Assembly: GCA_026545225.1 (NCBI GenBank)
Contig: CM048850.1
Coordinates: 25,160,297 to 25,224,296 of the forward strand
DNA: 64,000 nt
Direction: 5' to 3'
Source: Cornus controversa
Lineage: Eukaryota > Streptophyta > Magnoliopsida > Cornales > Cornaceae
Below are positions 21,940 to 34,593 of this stretch, piece by piece. Each line of letters begins with the position of its first letter. Position 1 is the stretch's first letter. A program made the position numbers and the translations under genes. The notes under the pieces are model-generated. The model was not told the DNA's origin. It saw only the letters and a program-made list of their open reading frames with translations, and made no database searches.

Positions 21940-23508
21940 TAATAGGCGTTGAATGTTACGCATTCTAGCCTCTTAACTTATGTATTTTATTCTCTTAGTG
22001 ATAGATTATTTTGTTATTTTATTTCGTTTTAGTATTTTCTGTATTTTCAGGGCCTTAATGATTATTTAAGTTAAAACCATGATTTTGGGCTTGTAAAGAT
22101 GACATCCAAAATGGTTAGATGAAGCCTACATCAAGGAGATCCATTCAAATATTTATTTCAACTCAAATCAGCCTAAGGAAGAGCTCCAAAATAATTACAG
22201 CTGCTTAAGAAGGTTTCGGGCCTGAAGCCCAAATATGCGTTTAATACAGTCTTAATCCTGTTTTAGAAAACAGACCAGAAGTGTTATTTTTGAGCCTCAA
22301 ATCGACTTAATTTTTATTAAAGTTGAATGAAATTCGATTCTGCACACTTTTTTATTTCACAAAAATTTCGTGAATCATACTTATAGTGGGTCAAAAGTTG
22401 GGCTGAACGTCAGCAGGAAAAACTCACCTGATTAGTGCTGCGGGAAAACCTAATTAATTCCTAATTGGATTAGGACTTTGGTGTATTCTCTTGGGATATA
22501 AAGTGAAGAATTGGAGGCTGAGTTGGGGAGAGATTTGGGAGATTGGAGAGTCTGAGAAAGCTTTGGACAGAACAAAAGACATATTTACAGAGCCATTGGA
22601 GAACGAAGTCATACGCATAATTCATGAAGATGATGCCTTCTTCCTCAACAGTTGAAGTTTCTTCTTCTACCATGAGCGGCTAGTTCATCCTCTAGGGTTT
22701 TGATGCTTCCTCAACAGTTAAAGCTTCTTCTTCTACCATGAGCGGCTAGTTCATCCTCTAGGGTTTTGATGTAGCCCTAACAAAGTATCAATGGTTTGAT
22801 TATTTTAATTATTGGGGACCTTTATATACATGCATAGATTGTGTAATTTAGAGGATTCTTATTATAGAATTGAGTAATAATAGTCTTGTAAATTCAGTTT
22901 CAATGATTTCTTATCTTGTCTTAGATACTTGATTGTTGTTATTGAACTCGATCTCTCTTATTTTCTGTGATCATGAGAGCGATTATTACACAATGGTAAT
23001 TACTGAATATATCATTAAAAGCTTTGATGGATTATGCCTAGAGAAGATGAGACATACTACACTTCAGATTAGAGTAGTTAGGCAGATGGCCCATGCCAAT
23101 CGAAGATAGTCCATGACTTAGCCTTAGTCATATGTTATCTTCTTGATGGTTGAAAGTGAGCTTGTAGCCACTGACACCACTTATGCATGATGTAATTCCC
23201 ATAATTAATTCAATTCACCATTGATTGTGGAGTTAGTGGTGAAGTCAAATACCCTAGATTTCTCTCATATTATCTTCACTTTCTATTTCCTTTGATTTAT
23301 TTTATTTTACTCTTTAATTAGTTTAGTTTAAAAATTAAAATTATTTTCTCTTAAATTTAATTAGAATTAATTATGTATTCCAACTCATCAGACCATAATC
23401 CCTGAGACACCCCTTTCGATAGCCCTATTCTGCAAGGAATTCGTTCTATTGTGAAGTGTGGTAATTTTTAATTGATACAGTTATTGAGTCACACTCACAC
23501 ACGAATCA
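21940..23508 (+). repeat. A-family solo LTR inside element C pol
   Basis: It aligns from TAATAGGCGTTGAATG to CACACGAATCA with the LTRs of element A, with the first G changed to A. Its length of 1569 bp exceeds the usual 1508 bp because of a 66-bp tandem duplication at 22641-22772. It separates the RNase H tail (23509-23585) from integrase. No target-site duplication is recognisable: the flanks are ATAAG and TCCTA. Confidence 0.8.
22641..22772 (+). repeat. 66-bp tandem duplication in the solo LTR
   Basis: Two copies, each starting TTCCTCAACAGTT and containing ATGAGCGGCTAG, lie at 22641-22706 and 22707-22772 with few differences. The other A-family LTRs have one copy. Confidence 0.85.
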
Positions 23509-23585
23509 TCCTACTCGATACATCCGCTACCATATTGGCCTTTCCCGGATGATATTGTAAGTTGAAGTCATAGTCTTTCATTGGA
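23509..23585 (-). pseudogene. Element C RNase H C-terminal fragment
   Basis: The minus strand encodes KDYDFNLQYHPGKANMVADV, the conserved end of gypsy RNase H. It is joined directly to LTR sequence at about 23583-23586, where ATGAAA is shared by both partners. Confidence 0.8.
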
Positions 23586-23858
23586 ATCACAACCAATGCA
23601 TTTTCAAAAAAATATTCTTCATGCATAAATTCAACATTTGAAATCAAATTTCACGAAACTCTTCCAATGAACCAAAATCACAATATTTCATTCATAGACA
23701 ATAACTACACATATGCAATACATAAATTCCAACCAAGACATGTTAGACATTCCATTTATATGCAATAAGATCATGTTTTCACAAAATTCTCAAAGCAAAA
23801 TTTTATGTGACAAGTATGTGAACTAAAAAATCAAAATAAAGAGAAATTTCACACCCCT
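23586..23858 (-). repeat. Element C 5' LTR, inner part
   Basis: This continues the LTR fragment at 45205-45813; element B with its ACCTC duplication was inserted between them. It matches about 19545-19830 of the 3' LTR. Confidence 0.8.
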
Positions 23859-23863
23859 ACCTC

Positions 23864-25284
23864 TGATGTGGTTGAAACTAAATTATATTGTAAGCTTAAT
23901 TTTTCCCTTTTTATCAAAATATAATTTAACCACTCGCAAGAGTACGAATCTTTGTAGATAAGGTTCTATATAGAGGGTATCGATCCCACGAGGACTAGTC
24001 GCAATTGTCTTAAAGGAAGATTAATTCTACTTTAATTCGAAAAAACAGATTTTTGAATTTGTGTTTAAAAACTATTGCATGAATGAAATGACAAGAAAAG
24101 TAAAGAGTTTAAAGTTGGGAGAGAGAACTAGGGTTGGTTTCCACCACTAGCCATTCACATGTTCATAAGTGTAGCAAGCATGGGATTTATTAATTAAATG
24201 CCTAACAATGTCATTAGGCTTGTGACCTCAATGGCATATCAAAAGATCAATGTGTGTGCTAACCTATCATAATCCATCTTCAACAAGCATAGCTCTTCAA
24301 CCTAACTAACTACCTAATTACTCTACTCTCTAAGTGAACACTACATGCATCCAAACTACCTTGTCTTGGCATGGTCTATACAAATTAACATCACACATTC
24401 ATTTAAACACCATTATCTAGCCATCATTTGCACTTCTTGTGGAATATGCAAATGTTGTGCATTCAAGTGACAAAATCTACTCTAAGACAAGAATAAATTC
24501 CAAATCAAATGAATATATATAAGAGATGTATTTGTGTACATAATCACTAGGCTAAATAATCAACATTTAATTACAAATCCCAAGAGCTACAAAGATGAAC
24601 AAGTTTACATGGCTAGGGGTTGAAACCAACACCCTAGTAGAAGAGTTAGTTGCTCATGGTTGCCTTGCACCCTTCCATTGATGAAGAGAATGAAGCTTCT
24701 TGGTCTGGTTCAGCTCTTCCTCCTCCTCTCCCGAAGGTCTCTCCTCTCTAATCTGATGTGTGTTGAGAGATATATGAGATATGTGTGGCTTTTGGTGCTT
24801 TTAGGCTTCTTTTCTCCTTTGGGGCCCACCATATATATATATATATCAATATATATATCTCTTGTATCAAGAAGGCCCCCAAAAGTCTTGTTCAAGTCAG
24901 ACAATCCCCCTAAGTCGTGCAAAAAGGGGGATTTTGTTGCAAGTGGGAAAGCAGGTGAGCAAGTGGCCAAGTGGGCTCTGCAGCATTTCGATTGATCGAG
25001 ATTGAATCTCGATTGATCGAGATTTCGATCAATCGAAATGAGATCTCGATCAATCGAGATTTCGATTAATCGAGATCAACATCTTGATTGATCGAGATGC
25101 CTTGGCTGCATTTTCTGATTTCTTCTCTTGACTGCAGAAAGCTTCCAACTTTGCTCCATTTACTCTAATACCTGCAAGACATCAAAAACACAAAAAATAC
25201 CGTAAACATATCTCGGTAAACGCAAAAACGGAACTAACATATGCAATAAAAAGGGCTCAAATGCATAGAATTGAACACTTATCA
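23864..25284 (-). repeat. Element B 3' LTR (1421 bp)
   Basis: Minus-strand termini are TGATAAGTGTTC and CCACATCA. It contains a palindrome array (24989-25094) and, about 110 bp further downstream on the minus strand, a run of TATATA (about 24831-24862) that may serve as TATA box. Confidence 0.9.
24989..25094 (-). promoter_or_regulatory. Palindrome array in element B 3' LTR
   Basis: Six cores of the form CGATYRATCG or one mismatch from it start at 24989, 25010, 25026, 25047, 25063 and 25085, with spacings 21, 16, 21, 16 and 22 bp. The same array is at about 44904-45011 in the other LTR. Confidence 0.75.
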
Positions 25285-27086
25285 TACCCCCAAACTTACA
25301 TATTGCTAGTCCCTTAGCAATACAATATTACAAAAATGAAATCAACTATCTTATACAAAAGTTTAACCATGCTCAGTCATCAACTAGATAAAGGGCGATC
25401 ATCCGTTCATTTCACATTTGGCAAATACAACGAGTATTATAGAACTATGTGGTCATTAGCAAAATGGACTTTCACAAGCTATAAATAAACGACAGTCCCC
25501 ACATAATGGCTAGCCCGAACAAACATAACAATTCTAACCCCAAAATCCTCTTTGAAAAGTGAACATGCATTCCAACGTGTGGCTGTTGTCATATTTGGAG
25601 AAGAAAACGAACAAATCTGTTTTTAAGAGAAAAACTCATTGAAAATGCTCGACACGGCTGCTCATTATCACAAAACATTCATGATTGCTCATGTGCGGAT
25701 GACCGTGCAATGCTTAGCTCTTTTTGCTTTCTTGCAAGCCCATGTAGCGGCGTTGGGCCAATGACTCCCAAACCAATTGATTTTAGGGCATTAGGTGAAG
25801 AAGCACCCTTCGGACTTAATGACCGAGCTTACAAGGCGATGAGCGTAAGCAAGCCACCCGCTTATTATTGCTTAACCTTACACACTTATACGCGAATATT
25901 CCCTGCTTTGAGGCATAGAAATCCGGTTTATTGAGTGAGAAGGCTTATTGCATATTTTTCTCTTTTTATTTTTATTTTTTTTACAACAACCAGAAGAACT
26001 TATTCTTTACGTTGTTCAGATAAAAACAAAAATTTTCAAAAATTCTCCCTCAGACTTATGCCCCACAATTTAAAATGCATGTGTGCGAATTTATGCGGTT
26101 AAGGACAAATTTAGGGCAAGAACTGTACGTGCTCGAATTTGGACAAAAATGTAGACCGTTCTAGCCTACTATAAAGCTTGCAAAAGTGCGGGTATTTACA
26201 ATGTTAAAGTTCTTAACTACCTGCTGCATTTACCTCGGACATTTATTCGAATGACTTCCTTTAAAAAGCAAGACATCATGGCAAGCATCCAAAAATATCA
26301 AGAAGAAAAAAAACTGCTCTACAATGACACTCAAAATAATGACCGAACATTGCATGCGTATGCAAGTGGTATAGCATACCGCACCCCCAAACTTATAGGC
26401 AACATTGTCCTCAATGTTTGGACAAGAAGAACAGGGAAAGAAGTTACCGGGATGGCAGAATGCGAGAAAAATGGTATTCCAAAGCAGCGGTCATCTTGGA
26501 AATAAGGAAAACCTGCACAGAACACCCACTGGATACCACGAGCATTAAAAGGAACAAAAAGTAGATAAGTAGAACATAATGAAATAATTATGCACAAACT
26601 GACAATGCCAATATCACTGTATATCTAAGGGCCTGAACTGGTGTTTCCCAATTGTCTAAGAGGTCTATGCGACAAGATATTGACTATCCAGGCACGCTAA
26701 CATATAGCATGCAAAGGGGCTGCCTTTCTTGATTAACGTCATACTGTGTTGAAGCAATCTCAACAGTATTGGGAATTGAAACCAGGCGGTAATAAACGGA
26801 AATCATCAACTGAATCGCATATAACAATTAGACAAGTGGTACTACATACATAGTCAAAGTATAGAGAACAGATATATTGACAGAAAGCATAAATAAAGAC
26901 AGTAAAGATAACACCTGTTATAAAAGAAAATATAATGTATTCCATATAGATGAGAAAGAGTTTGAGTACAAAGTGTACATGTAGGTGGAATACTCAAAAA
27001 GAAACTAAACATGGCCAACATGGCCTATGAAAAATAAAGAAAGAAAAAATAAAGAAAATAAAGCATAAAAGATGAATAAAATGCAG
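25285..27086 (-). other. Element B 3' noncoding region with repeated purine tracts and hairpin
   Basis: It has no ORF. On the minus strand the purine tract AAGTTTGGGGGTA abuts the LTR (complement about 25285-25297). A second copy, AAGTTTGGGGGTG, has its complement at 26382-26394 next to a hairpin at 26401-26418 (7-bp arms AACATTG / CAATGTT, loop AGGA on the minus strand). The text parallels elements A and D. Confidence 0.75.
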
Positions 27087-28310
27087 CTACTCGAGGGCGG
27101 GTGGTGGTGGTGGAGGCTCGGTGGGAGTAGAAGTGGAGGTGGAGGCTCGACCAGCGAACAGGAACTGCAGGTCCTGCCGGAAGGCTCGGAACTCGTCTAA
27201 GATCGCTCTCTGACCCTGTGCCAGAGAAGAAATGTCTGTCCGAATGCCTGCCAGCTGACTCTGCGTCACCTGGACGTGCTCGTCAAAACCCTGCTGGAGC
27301 CGCTCTACGTCAGCCGCCAGGCAGGAATAGCCCGTTGCTAAGATATCATGCCGCTCTGCAGCGACATCCATCTCCTCCTCCTCCATCTCCTCGTCCTCTG
27401 ACTCAGCCCCTGCAGGCTCTCCCTCATCTGTCTCCACCGGAGCATCCATATCTACATCGTCTGGTGGATCACCCTAATGGTCCTGTCGCTCTAAGTATCG
27501 CCTCACCCGCTCCCACTGAGTAGATGTGAAGCGGGTGGGCGGTGCCAACTGGATGTCAGTCTGACTGACAGGTATACTGGCACTGCTGAGAAAAGCGGCG
27601 ATCAGAAAAGGGAAGGGAAGCTGCCAACTAGCTGCTCGCCTCATCCTCTTGTTGACGAGGCCGTCCCAGACTTTGTACATCTGCCCCCAGATCAGCGATG
27701 GGACAGAAAACCAAGCGCCCGTGTGGAAAGCATAGAGGCAACGGAGGAGGTCGCCCCTGCGCTCTGCCACGTGCTGCAGTGAACACACGTTCTTGAGGAG
27801 AACGGTGTCCAGGAACCAATATCTGCTCGGGCACATCGATTTGGACGTGCAGTTGTGGTTGGGCGTGGTAAACGCCCCGCCACACATGTCCATCACTATC
27901 GAGAAGAGCGTAGTGTCTGCTGGGAGTGCGGCACTGTAAAGTGGCTGACCGTCCGGGCCAACCATGTCCGGCGGCTACTGGTGAGGGATGCCGAGCATAT
28001 GAGCAATCCGGCTCGGCGTAATCATGATCGTGACAGTGGCCACGACAGTCTCGAGTGTATTTGGCGCGGTGCAGGAATAGGTCATATGATCGTAAAAGAC
28101 CTGCACTAGGCGCTCGTGTGCCACGTCGGTGGGAGGCACACATAGTCGGTCGAGGCGACGCCTCCTGAGCTCGGCAACCGTCCACTCGGTGTCGGGACGC
28201 CTCTCAAACTCAGCTATATCGAAAATCTGCTCCGGGTGGAACTTCCGAGACCGGAAGGCTCGCCCGGGCACGTCGCGAACAGAACCGACGGCGTTATTCA
28301 CCCTCGCCAT
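27087..28310 (-). pseudogene. Element B ORF2: plant transposon protein, two in-frame stops
   Basis: The frame opens at the ATG at 28310 and runs to 27087, about 408 codons. It is broken by TAG codons at 27977-27975 and 27476-27474. It matches ORF2 of element A segment by segment (FDIAEFERRPDTEWTVAELR against FDIAELYGMFPETRWGISDI; RYWFLDTVLLKNVC; GAWFSVPSLIWGQMYK). The last 120 residues hold an acidic stretch (EDEEMEEEEMDV) and a heptad-like region. The family resembles what databases call 'putative plant transposon protein'; its role is unknown. A GTAAGT donor on the minus strand (28713-28708) and an acceptor-like TGCAG near 28320 suggest a leader intron. Confidence 0.8.
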
Positions 28311-28924
28311 AGCCTCGGAACAGTCTGCACTTGATTCCAAAAATTACGTAAATAAAAGATGAATGAGAAGAAAGCTAAACTACGAATAAACTAAAGGAAT
28401 AAAAAAAATAAAAATAAAGTCCTAGTCCATGGTACTGACAAGAATGCAAAAAGTCGCTCTCGAAGAGGCAATGTGAACGGATGCAACCGAAACGAAGGTG
28501 CCGCGGTTACACACCATACACTAAGCGTTTGAAACGAAGAGAATGCCAAATCTCACTCCTACATGAATTCCTACCCCCTGAAACCCACAAAATCTCGTTA
28601 CAGATATCGCAATCGCATCCATCCACCCCAACATTATCTAACTATGTTTATTACGCCGTAAAACTATCAAAAATGGCGAGAGAGTGTACAAAAAGTAGCC
28701 ATGCATCACTTACCTCAAGAAGAAGAAGATGAACGGCTCAACCGAAGAAGATCCACTCGCAGCCGCGAAGAGAAGATCGCGCAAGTGCTAGCGGCGGCTT
28801 CGGACTGCGTCGGATGGCAGCGAATGATCGGGAATGGTAGATCGAGTGCTCGGGAGTGCTTGGATCGCGTTGAGGAATAGAAGAATTCGGATGGTCTTTT
28901 AAAATGGGAGGGAAGCCCAACGAT

Positions 28925-28945
28925 TTAAATAGATTTTTGGCTCAC
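28925..28945 (-). promoter_or_regulatory. TATA-like box before element B ORF2
   Basis: The minus strand has CTATTTAAAT here, just downstream of the palindrome array and about 620 bp before the ORF2 ATG. A transcribed leader with an intron would fill the gap. Confidence 0.45.
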
Positions 28946-28966
28946 GTGCAGGCCCCGCGTGCATCT

Positions 28967-29340
28967 CGATTGATCGAGATGTGCATTTCGATCAATCGAG
29001 ATTTCGATTGATCGAGATCTCTCTTCGATCAATCGAAATCAGCTTCGATCGATCGAGATTGTCTCTTCGATCAATCGAAAATTCCTTCACTGAATCACCT
29101 TTTTACTTCGATCAATCGAACATTTAATTCCTTCAATCGAACTTTTATTTCGATCAATCGAAATCCCATTTCGCTCAATCGAAATTTTTGATCGATCGAA
29201 GACCTATCGAAGTGCAATCGAAGAATACTACCTCTCGGGACTTTGGACTTGGCAAATCTCTGCAATTTTTCGATCAATCGAGATTGAAATCTCGATCAAT
29301 CGAAATCTCGATTGATCGAGATCCTGGTTTCGATCAATCG
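28967..29340 (-). promoter_or_regulatory. Element B internal palindrome array
   Basis: At least a dozen cores of the form CGATCAATCG/CGATTGATCG/CGATCGATCG start at 28967, 28989, 29005, 29026, 29046, 29068, 29109, 29151, 29172 (one mismatch), 29189 (one mismatch), 29271, 29293, 29309 and 29331. Most spacings are 16, 20-22 or about 42 bp. It lies between the end of gag-protease and ORF2. Confidence 0.75.
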
Positions 29341-29513
29341 AGATGCTCAAAAACAGTCAGCTTGAGTTATGCTCCATGGACTTGAATATTTGGGAGTTAG
29401 ATACTACATTGCTTAGATACACACCTACTTTGGATTAAAGGGACATCATGGAAGCATGATAGCTACCATGGCTTCGCCACCTTATACGTCTATGGCGCGA
29501 CGTCCGGATCAGC

Positions 29514-32344
29514 TCACGAGTCAAAATACACGGGATCCGTCAAAGTGACGACATCCACGTATTCGGTGGTGACTTGGTCATCCACGCACACTTTTAAGCG
29601 CTGCCCGTTCACTTTGAACAACGAGCCGTCTTTCAAGTCCTTCAATTCCACCGCTCCGTGGGGAGCGACGGAATTAACCAAAAATGGAGGAAAGGGGTCT
29701 CTCGAAAATCTCCATTTAGGCAAATCCATGACAGTATTAACATCGAGCATGGAATTGACTTCACATATGGCTTGCTCAATGTCAAAATCATCACAGTTGA
29801 AGTGATTTAGGCATGCCTCTAAAGGATCCTTGGAAAGAATAGAAGGAAGTGCTTCCTGAACAAGGTCTTCCACAACATCGACACAAAAGCACTCACTTTC
29901 ATCGTCGGATGTGTGGTGGGAAGCATTGAAGATGTTCAAGCGGACTTTCATATTCCCAAAAGAGATGTCCATCACTCCGGTGCGGCAATTAACGCAAGCG
30001 TTCGCCGTGGCCAAGAATGGATGACCTAGAATGATAGGAATATGACGCTTTGGATCTTGGACCGGTTCCGTGTCAAGGACTATGAAGTCCACCAGAAAAT
30101 AGAATTTGTCCACTTGAATGATGACATCCTCAATGATGCCACGTGGTTGCTTCACCGAATGGTCGGCAAGTTGCAACACAACCGTGGTATGCTTGAGTTC
30201 CCCCAAACCTAGTTGTTGGTAAACTGAGAATGGAAGCAAATTAACACTAGCCCCTAGATCAAGAAGTGCTCTTTCAAAAGATTGATCTCCGATGGTGCAT
30301 GAAATGGTCGGAGCACCCAGATCTTTGAATTTAGGAGGGGCATGGTGTTGGAAAATGGAGCTTATGTGCTCAGTTAAGAGGACTTTCTTAGGAACATTAT
30401 TCCTAGATTTGCGCTTTTGAGTGCACAAGTCCTTCAAGAATTTTGCATATGAGGGAATTTGTCGAATAACATCAAGGAGAGGGAGATTGATCTTTACTTG
30501 TTTGAAGATCTCCATCATGTCTTGGATTTTCTCTCCTTGCTTCCCGAAATGAGAAGGTTCCTTCAATCCTTGGGGAAAAGGAACCGGGGGTTCATAAGAG
30601 GTGTCAAGATTTGGAATCAATGATGACACAACTTCACTTGCCTTTCCTTTTGGATTTGAAGGGGTATTTTGCAAATTTGGATTTAACGGAAACGATTTTG
30701 GATTTAATTGGGATTCTTTTGGATTTTTAGGTTGCTCTTGGAATTCCTTTCTCTCTTCCTCCCCTACCTTGGAATTAATGATTTTACCACTCCTTAAGGT
30801 TGTGATTGATTGAACTTGCTCCGGAGGAGCATTACAAGTTGAAGATGATGGATCTTCAATCATATAGACACCTTTGGGGTTCACCACCGGTTGACTCGGC
30901 AACTTACCTTCCTCCCTTCTATTAAGGCATTAGCTAGTTGCCCGATTTGAGCTTCTAACCTAGCCATAGATTGAGCATTGGCTTCAAGCTTAGAGATTGA
31001 TTGAGAGTGAGTTTGCAATAAGTGGGTGTTGGCCTCAAGATTGCTTATCACTCTTTCTTCAAAGCTTTGGCTTCTCGGAGGAGGTGGTGGTTGTTGGTAA
31101 TTAGATCTTTGATTGTAAGGTTGAGGATTTGGCCTATAATGAGGCTGCTGAGAGTGGGAATTGAAAGAGTTTTGCCCTTGGAAAGAGGGACTTGATTCTT
31201 GAGGTTTCCATGAGAAAGCCGGATGGTTCTTGTAACCAGGATTGTACGTGTTTGAATATGGATCATTCATTTGTTTAGAGTACAGGGCATTCGCTTGCTC
31301 TTGAGCATAATCGGGCGATTGCCCGGCAATAGGACAATCTCGCACGAAATGTGAAGTACTATAGCAAAACGAACAACCTTCCTGATTTTGGACAGATTGG
31401 TTTGGAGTAGGCAGCCCATTTTTCATGATTAAATCCATTTTTCGGGATAGGGCTTCTACTTGCATGGCAACCTCATCTACCCGTGAAATCTCATGCACGC
31501 CTCTACAAGGTTAGGTGGCCTTCCCTTTCCTAGTGGAGGAGCGTTGAGCTGAATTGTTGCTTAGGGTTTGAAAAAGTTTCCATGCCTCATCGGGGCTTTT
31601 CGAAAGATATCCACCCCCACACGTGGAGTCTATCATTTGTCTATGTTGCTCACTCACCCCATCATAAAAACTTTGCACTAGCTGCCATTTTGGGACAACA
31701 TGATGCGGACAAGATTTTAAAAGATCCTTTAACCTCTCCCACGTCTCATGGAATTGTTCTTGGTCAATTTGGGTGAATCCGGTGATTGCTCGTCGAATAT
31801 CACTTGTCTTACCCATTGGGAAGTATTTTTTCAAGAACTCTATTTGCATCTCCGCCCAAGAATGGATTGAGTTAGGTTCTAAGGAGTTGAACCAACTTCT
31901 AGCTTTATCTTTTAGGGAGAAGGGGAACATACGCAGCTTTAGATCATCCTCCGTAAAGTGTGGTACACGAATAGTGGAACACACGGAAAGGAAGTAATCT
32001 AAGTGCCGGTACGGATCCTCATTAGGGAGACCGTGGAAGCTATTAAGAAGATTTATGGTGGAGGACTTTATTTTGAATTGAGTTGCCGCTACATCCGGAA
32101 ATTGGATACATGAAGGTACTTCAAATGTAGTCGGAAGGTAAAAGTCCATAAGCAACTCTCCTTGAGGAGGTGGTTGTTCATGATTAAAAGGAGGTAGTCC
32201 GGGAGGTTGTCTCTCATTTGGATCCATGTTTTCAGTCCTAGGCAATATAGGGTCCCTAGAGGTTCCTCTACGTTGTCTAAGTGTTCGTTCAAGTTCAATG
32301 TTACACGGAAGCAAAGGAAGTGACAAGGACCGTCTACCTAGCAT
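29514..32344 (-). pseudogene. Element B gag-protease, with in-frame stop and frameshift, fused to integrase C-terminal tail
   Basis: Three stretches form one coding unit. The first (32344-31511) holds the gag core (PYRHLDYFLSVCST, KDKARSWFNSL, FLKKYFPMGKTSDIRRAI) and ends at a TAA. The same frame resumes with a perfect CCHC knuckle, CSFCYSTSHFVRDC (31390-31349 region). A one-base frameshift near 30905 moves to the last stretch (30902-29514), which holds the aspartic protease (LLDLGASVNLLPFSVY, then IILGHPFLATANACVNC). The frame then runs from a linker directly into PHGAVELKDLKDGSLFKVNG, which in complete Athila-type elements is the extreme end of integrase. Reverse transcriptase, RNase H and the integrase core are therefore cleanly absent. 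Confidence 0.88.
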
Positions 32345-32605
32345 GCATTAACAATCGAACAACACCTCAATACACAAAGTAACAATTGTCTTTACAAAAA
32401 GAATAAATGAATCCAAACCACTAATTTTAGGCGTTATACTCACAAAGGGTTCCAAGTTTACTTCTCTTTGATGCCCGCTATGTGGTATACCTAAAATCAA
32501 GAAGTTTGAGAATTAAGAACAAAATATATACAAAAAGAATGAAAGAATTTCTAGCCTAAGAATTAAACCAGATTTAATCTTCCAATGGCGACAATAAAAC
32601 CGTAG

Positions 32606-32623
32606 TCCCCGGCAACGGCGCCA
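32606..32623 (-). other. Element B primer-binding site
   Basis: The minus strand reads TGGCGCCGTTGCCGGGGA, the site typical of Athila/Tat-type gypsy elements, six bases after the 5' LTR end at 32630. Confidence 0.85.
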
Positions 32624-32629
32624 AAATTT

Positions 32630-32941
32630 TGATGTGGTTGAAACTAAATTATATTGTAAGCTTAATTTTTCCCTTTTTATCAAAATATAATTTAACCACT
32701 CGCAAGAGCATGAATCTTTGTAGATAAGGTTCTATATAGAGGGTATCGATCCCACGAGGACTAGTCGCAATTGTCTTAAAGGAAGATTAATTCTACTTTA
32801 ATTCAAAAAAACAGATTTTTGAATTTGTGTTTAAAAACTATTGCATGAATGAAATGACAAGAAAAGTAAAGAGTTTAAAGTTGGGAGAGAGAACTAGGGT
32901 TGGTTTCCACCACTAGCCATTCACATGTTCATAAGTGTAGC
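32630..32941 (-). repeat. Element B 5' LTR, part 1 (left of element A)
   Basis: It matches 23864-24175. The LTR resumes at 44093 after element A and the duplicated GTAGC. Confidence 0.9.
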
Positions 32942-34449
32942 TGATAGGCGTTGAATGTTACGCATTCTAGCCTCTTAACTTATGTATTTTATTCTCTTAG
33001 TGATAGATTATTTTGTGATTTTACTTTGTTTTAGTGTTTTCTGTATTTTCAGGGCCTTAATAATTATTTCAGTTAAAACTGTGATTTTGGGCTTTTAAAG
33101 AAGACATCCAAGATGGTGAGATGAAGCCTACATCAAGGAGATTCACTCAACCATTTATTTTAACTCAAATCAGCCCAAGGAAGAGGTTCAAGAGAATTAC
33201 AGCTGCTTAAGAAGGTTTCGGGCCTGAAGCCCAAATCTGCGCATAATGCAGTCTTAATCCCATTTTGGAAAACGGACCAGAGGTCTTATTTCTGAGCCTC
33301 AAATCGACATAATTCTTGCGCAGGGTTGAACGAAATTTGATTCTGCACACTTTTGTATTTCACGAAAATTCCGTGAATCGGACTTCTAGTGGGTCAAAAG
33401 TCGGGCCGAAGTCAGCAGGAAAAACCCACCTGATTAGTGCTGCGGGAAACCCTAATTAATTCCTAATTGGATTAGGACTTTGGTGAATTCTCTTGGGGAA
33501 TAAAAGGAAGACTTGGAGGCTGAATTGTGAGAGCTTACACAGAGATTGGAGAGTCTGAGAGGGCTGAGAAGAGAACAGAAACATATTGCAGAGCCATTGG
33601 AGAACGAAGTCATACGCGTAATTCAGAAAGATGATGTCTTCTTCCTCAACAGTTGAAGCTTCTTCTTCTACCATGAGCGGCTAGTTCATCCACTAGGGTT
33701 TTGATGTAGCCCTAACAAAGCATCAATGGTTTGATTGTTTTAATTATTGGGGACCTTTATATACATGCATAGATTGTGTAATTGTGAGGATTCTTATTAA
33801 TGAATTGAGCAATAAAAGTCTTGTAAATTCAATCTCAATGATTTCTTATCTTGTCTTAGATATTTAGTTGTTGTTATTGAACTCAATCTCTTTTGTTTTC
33901 TGTGATCATGAGAGAGATTATTACACAATGGTAATCACTGAATATATTGTTATGAGCTTTGATGGATTATGCCTAGAGAAGATGAACCATACTGCACCCT
34001 AGATTAGAGTAGTTAGGCAGATGGCCCATGCCAATCGAAGATAGTCCATGGCTTAGCCTTAATCATATGTTATCTTCTTGACGGATGAAGGTGAGCTTGT
34101 AGCCACCGACACCACTTATGCATGATGTAATTCCCCTATAGTTGATTCAATTGACCATTGATTGTGGAGTTAGTGGTGAAGTCAAACACCCTAGGTTTCT
34201 CTCTTATTATCTTCATTATCTGTTTACCTTTGATTTATTTTATTTTATCTTTTTAATTAGTTAAAAATCAGAATTCTTTTCTTATAAATTTAATTAGAAT
34301 TAGTTCTGTGTTCCAACTCATCAGAACATAATCCCTGAGGTACGATACCCATTCCTTTCGATAGCCCTATTCTACAAGGAATTCGTTCTATTGCGAAGTG
34401 TGGTAATTTTTAATTGATATATTTTTGAGTCACACTCACACACGAATCA
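32942..34449 (+). repeat. Element A 5' LTR
   Basis: It has TGATAGGCG...CACGAATCA termini and is followed by one base and the tRNA primer site. No CGATCGATCG cluster is present in this LTR, unlike the LTRs of B and D. Confidence 0.93.
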
Positions 34450-34454
34450 ATTTT

Positions 34455-34472
34455 TGGCGCCGTTGCCGGGGA
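34455..34472 (+). other. Element A primer-binding site
   Basis: TGGCGCCGTTGCCGGGGA, identical to the site of element B. Confidence 0.9.
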
Positions 34473-34593
34473 TTATCTATTTGATTGATTGGATTTTACA
34501 GAATTAGTTTTAATTGGATTTTTAGTTTAGGAAATTTTTATATTTTATTTTTAATTTTGTTTTTGTTTTCTTTTCAGGTGCTTTTAGTAATAT

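Noticed and set aside
24660..24995. 111-codon ORF in the element B LTR, also at 44577-44828
   Set aside because: It runs through a TA microsatellite and the palindrome region on the strand opposite to transcription of the element.
27628..28185. 185-codon ORF on the minus strand
   Set aside because: It is another frame of the G/C-rich ORF2 of element B; the homologous frame with element A is the one at 27087-28310.
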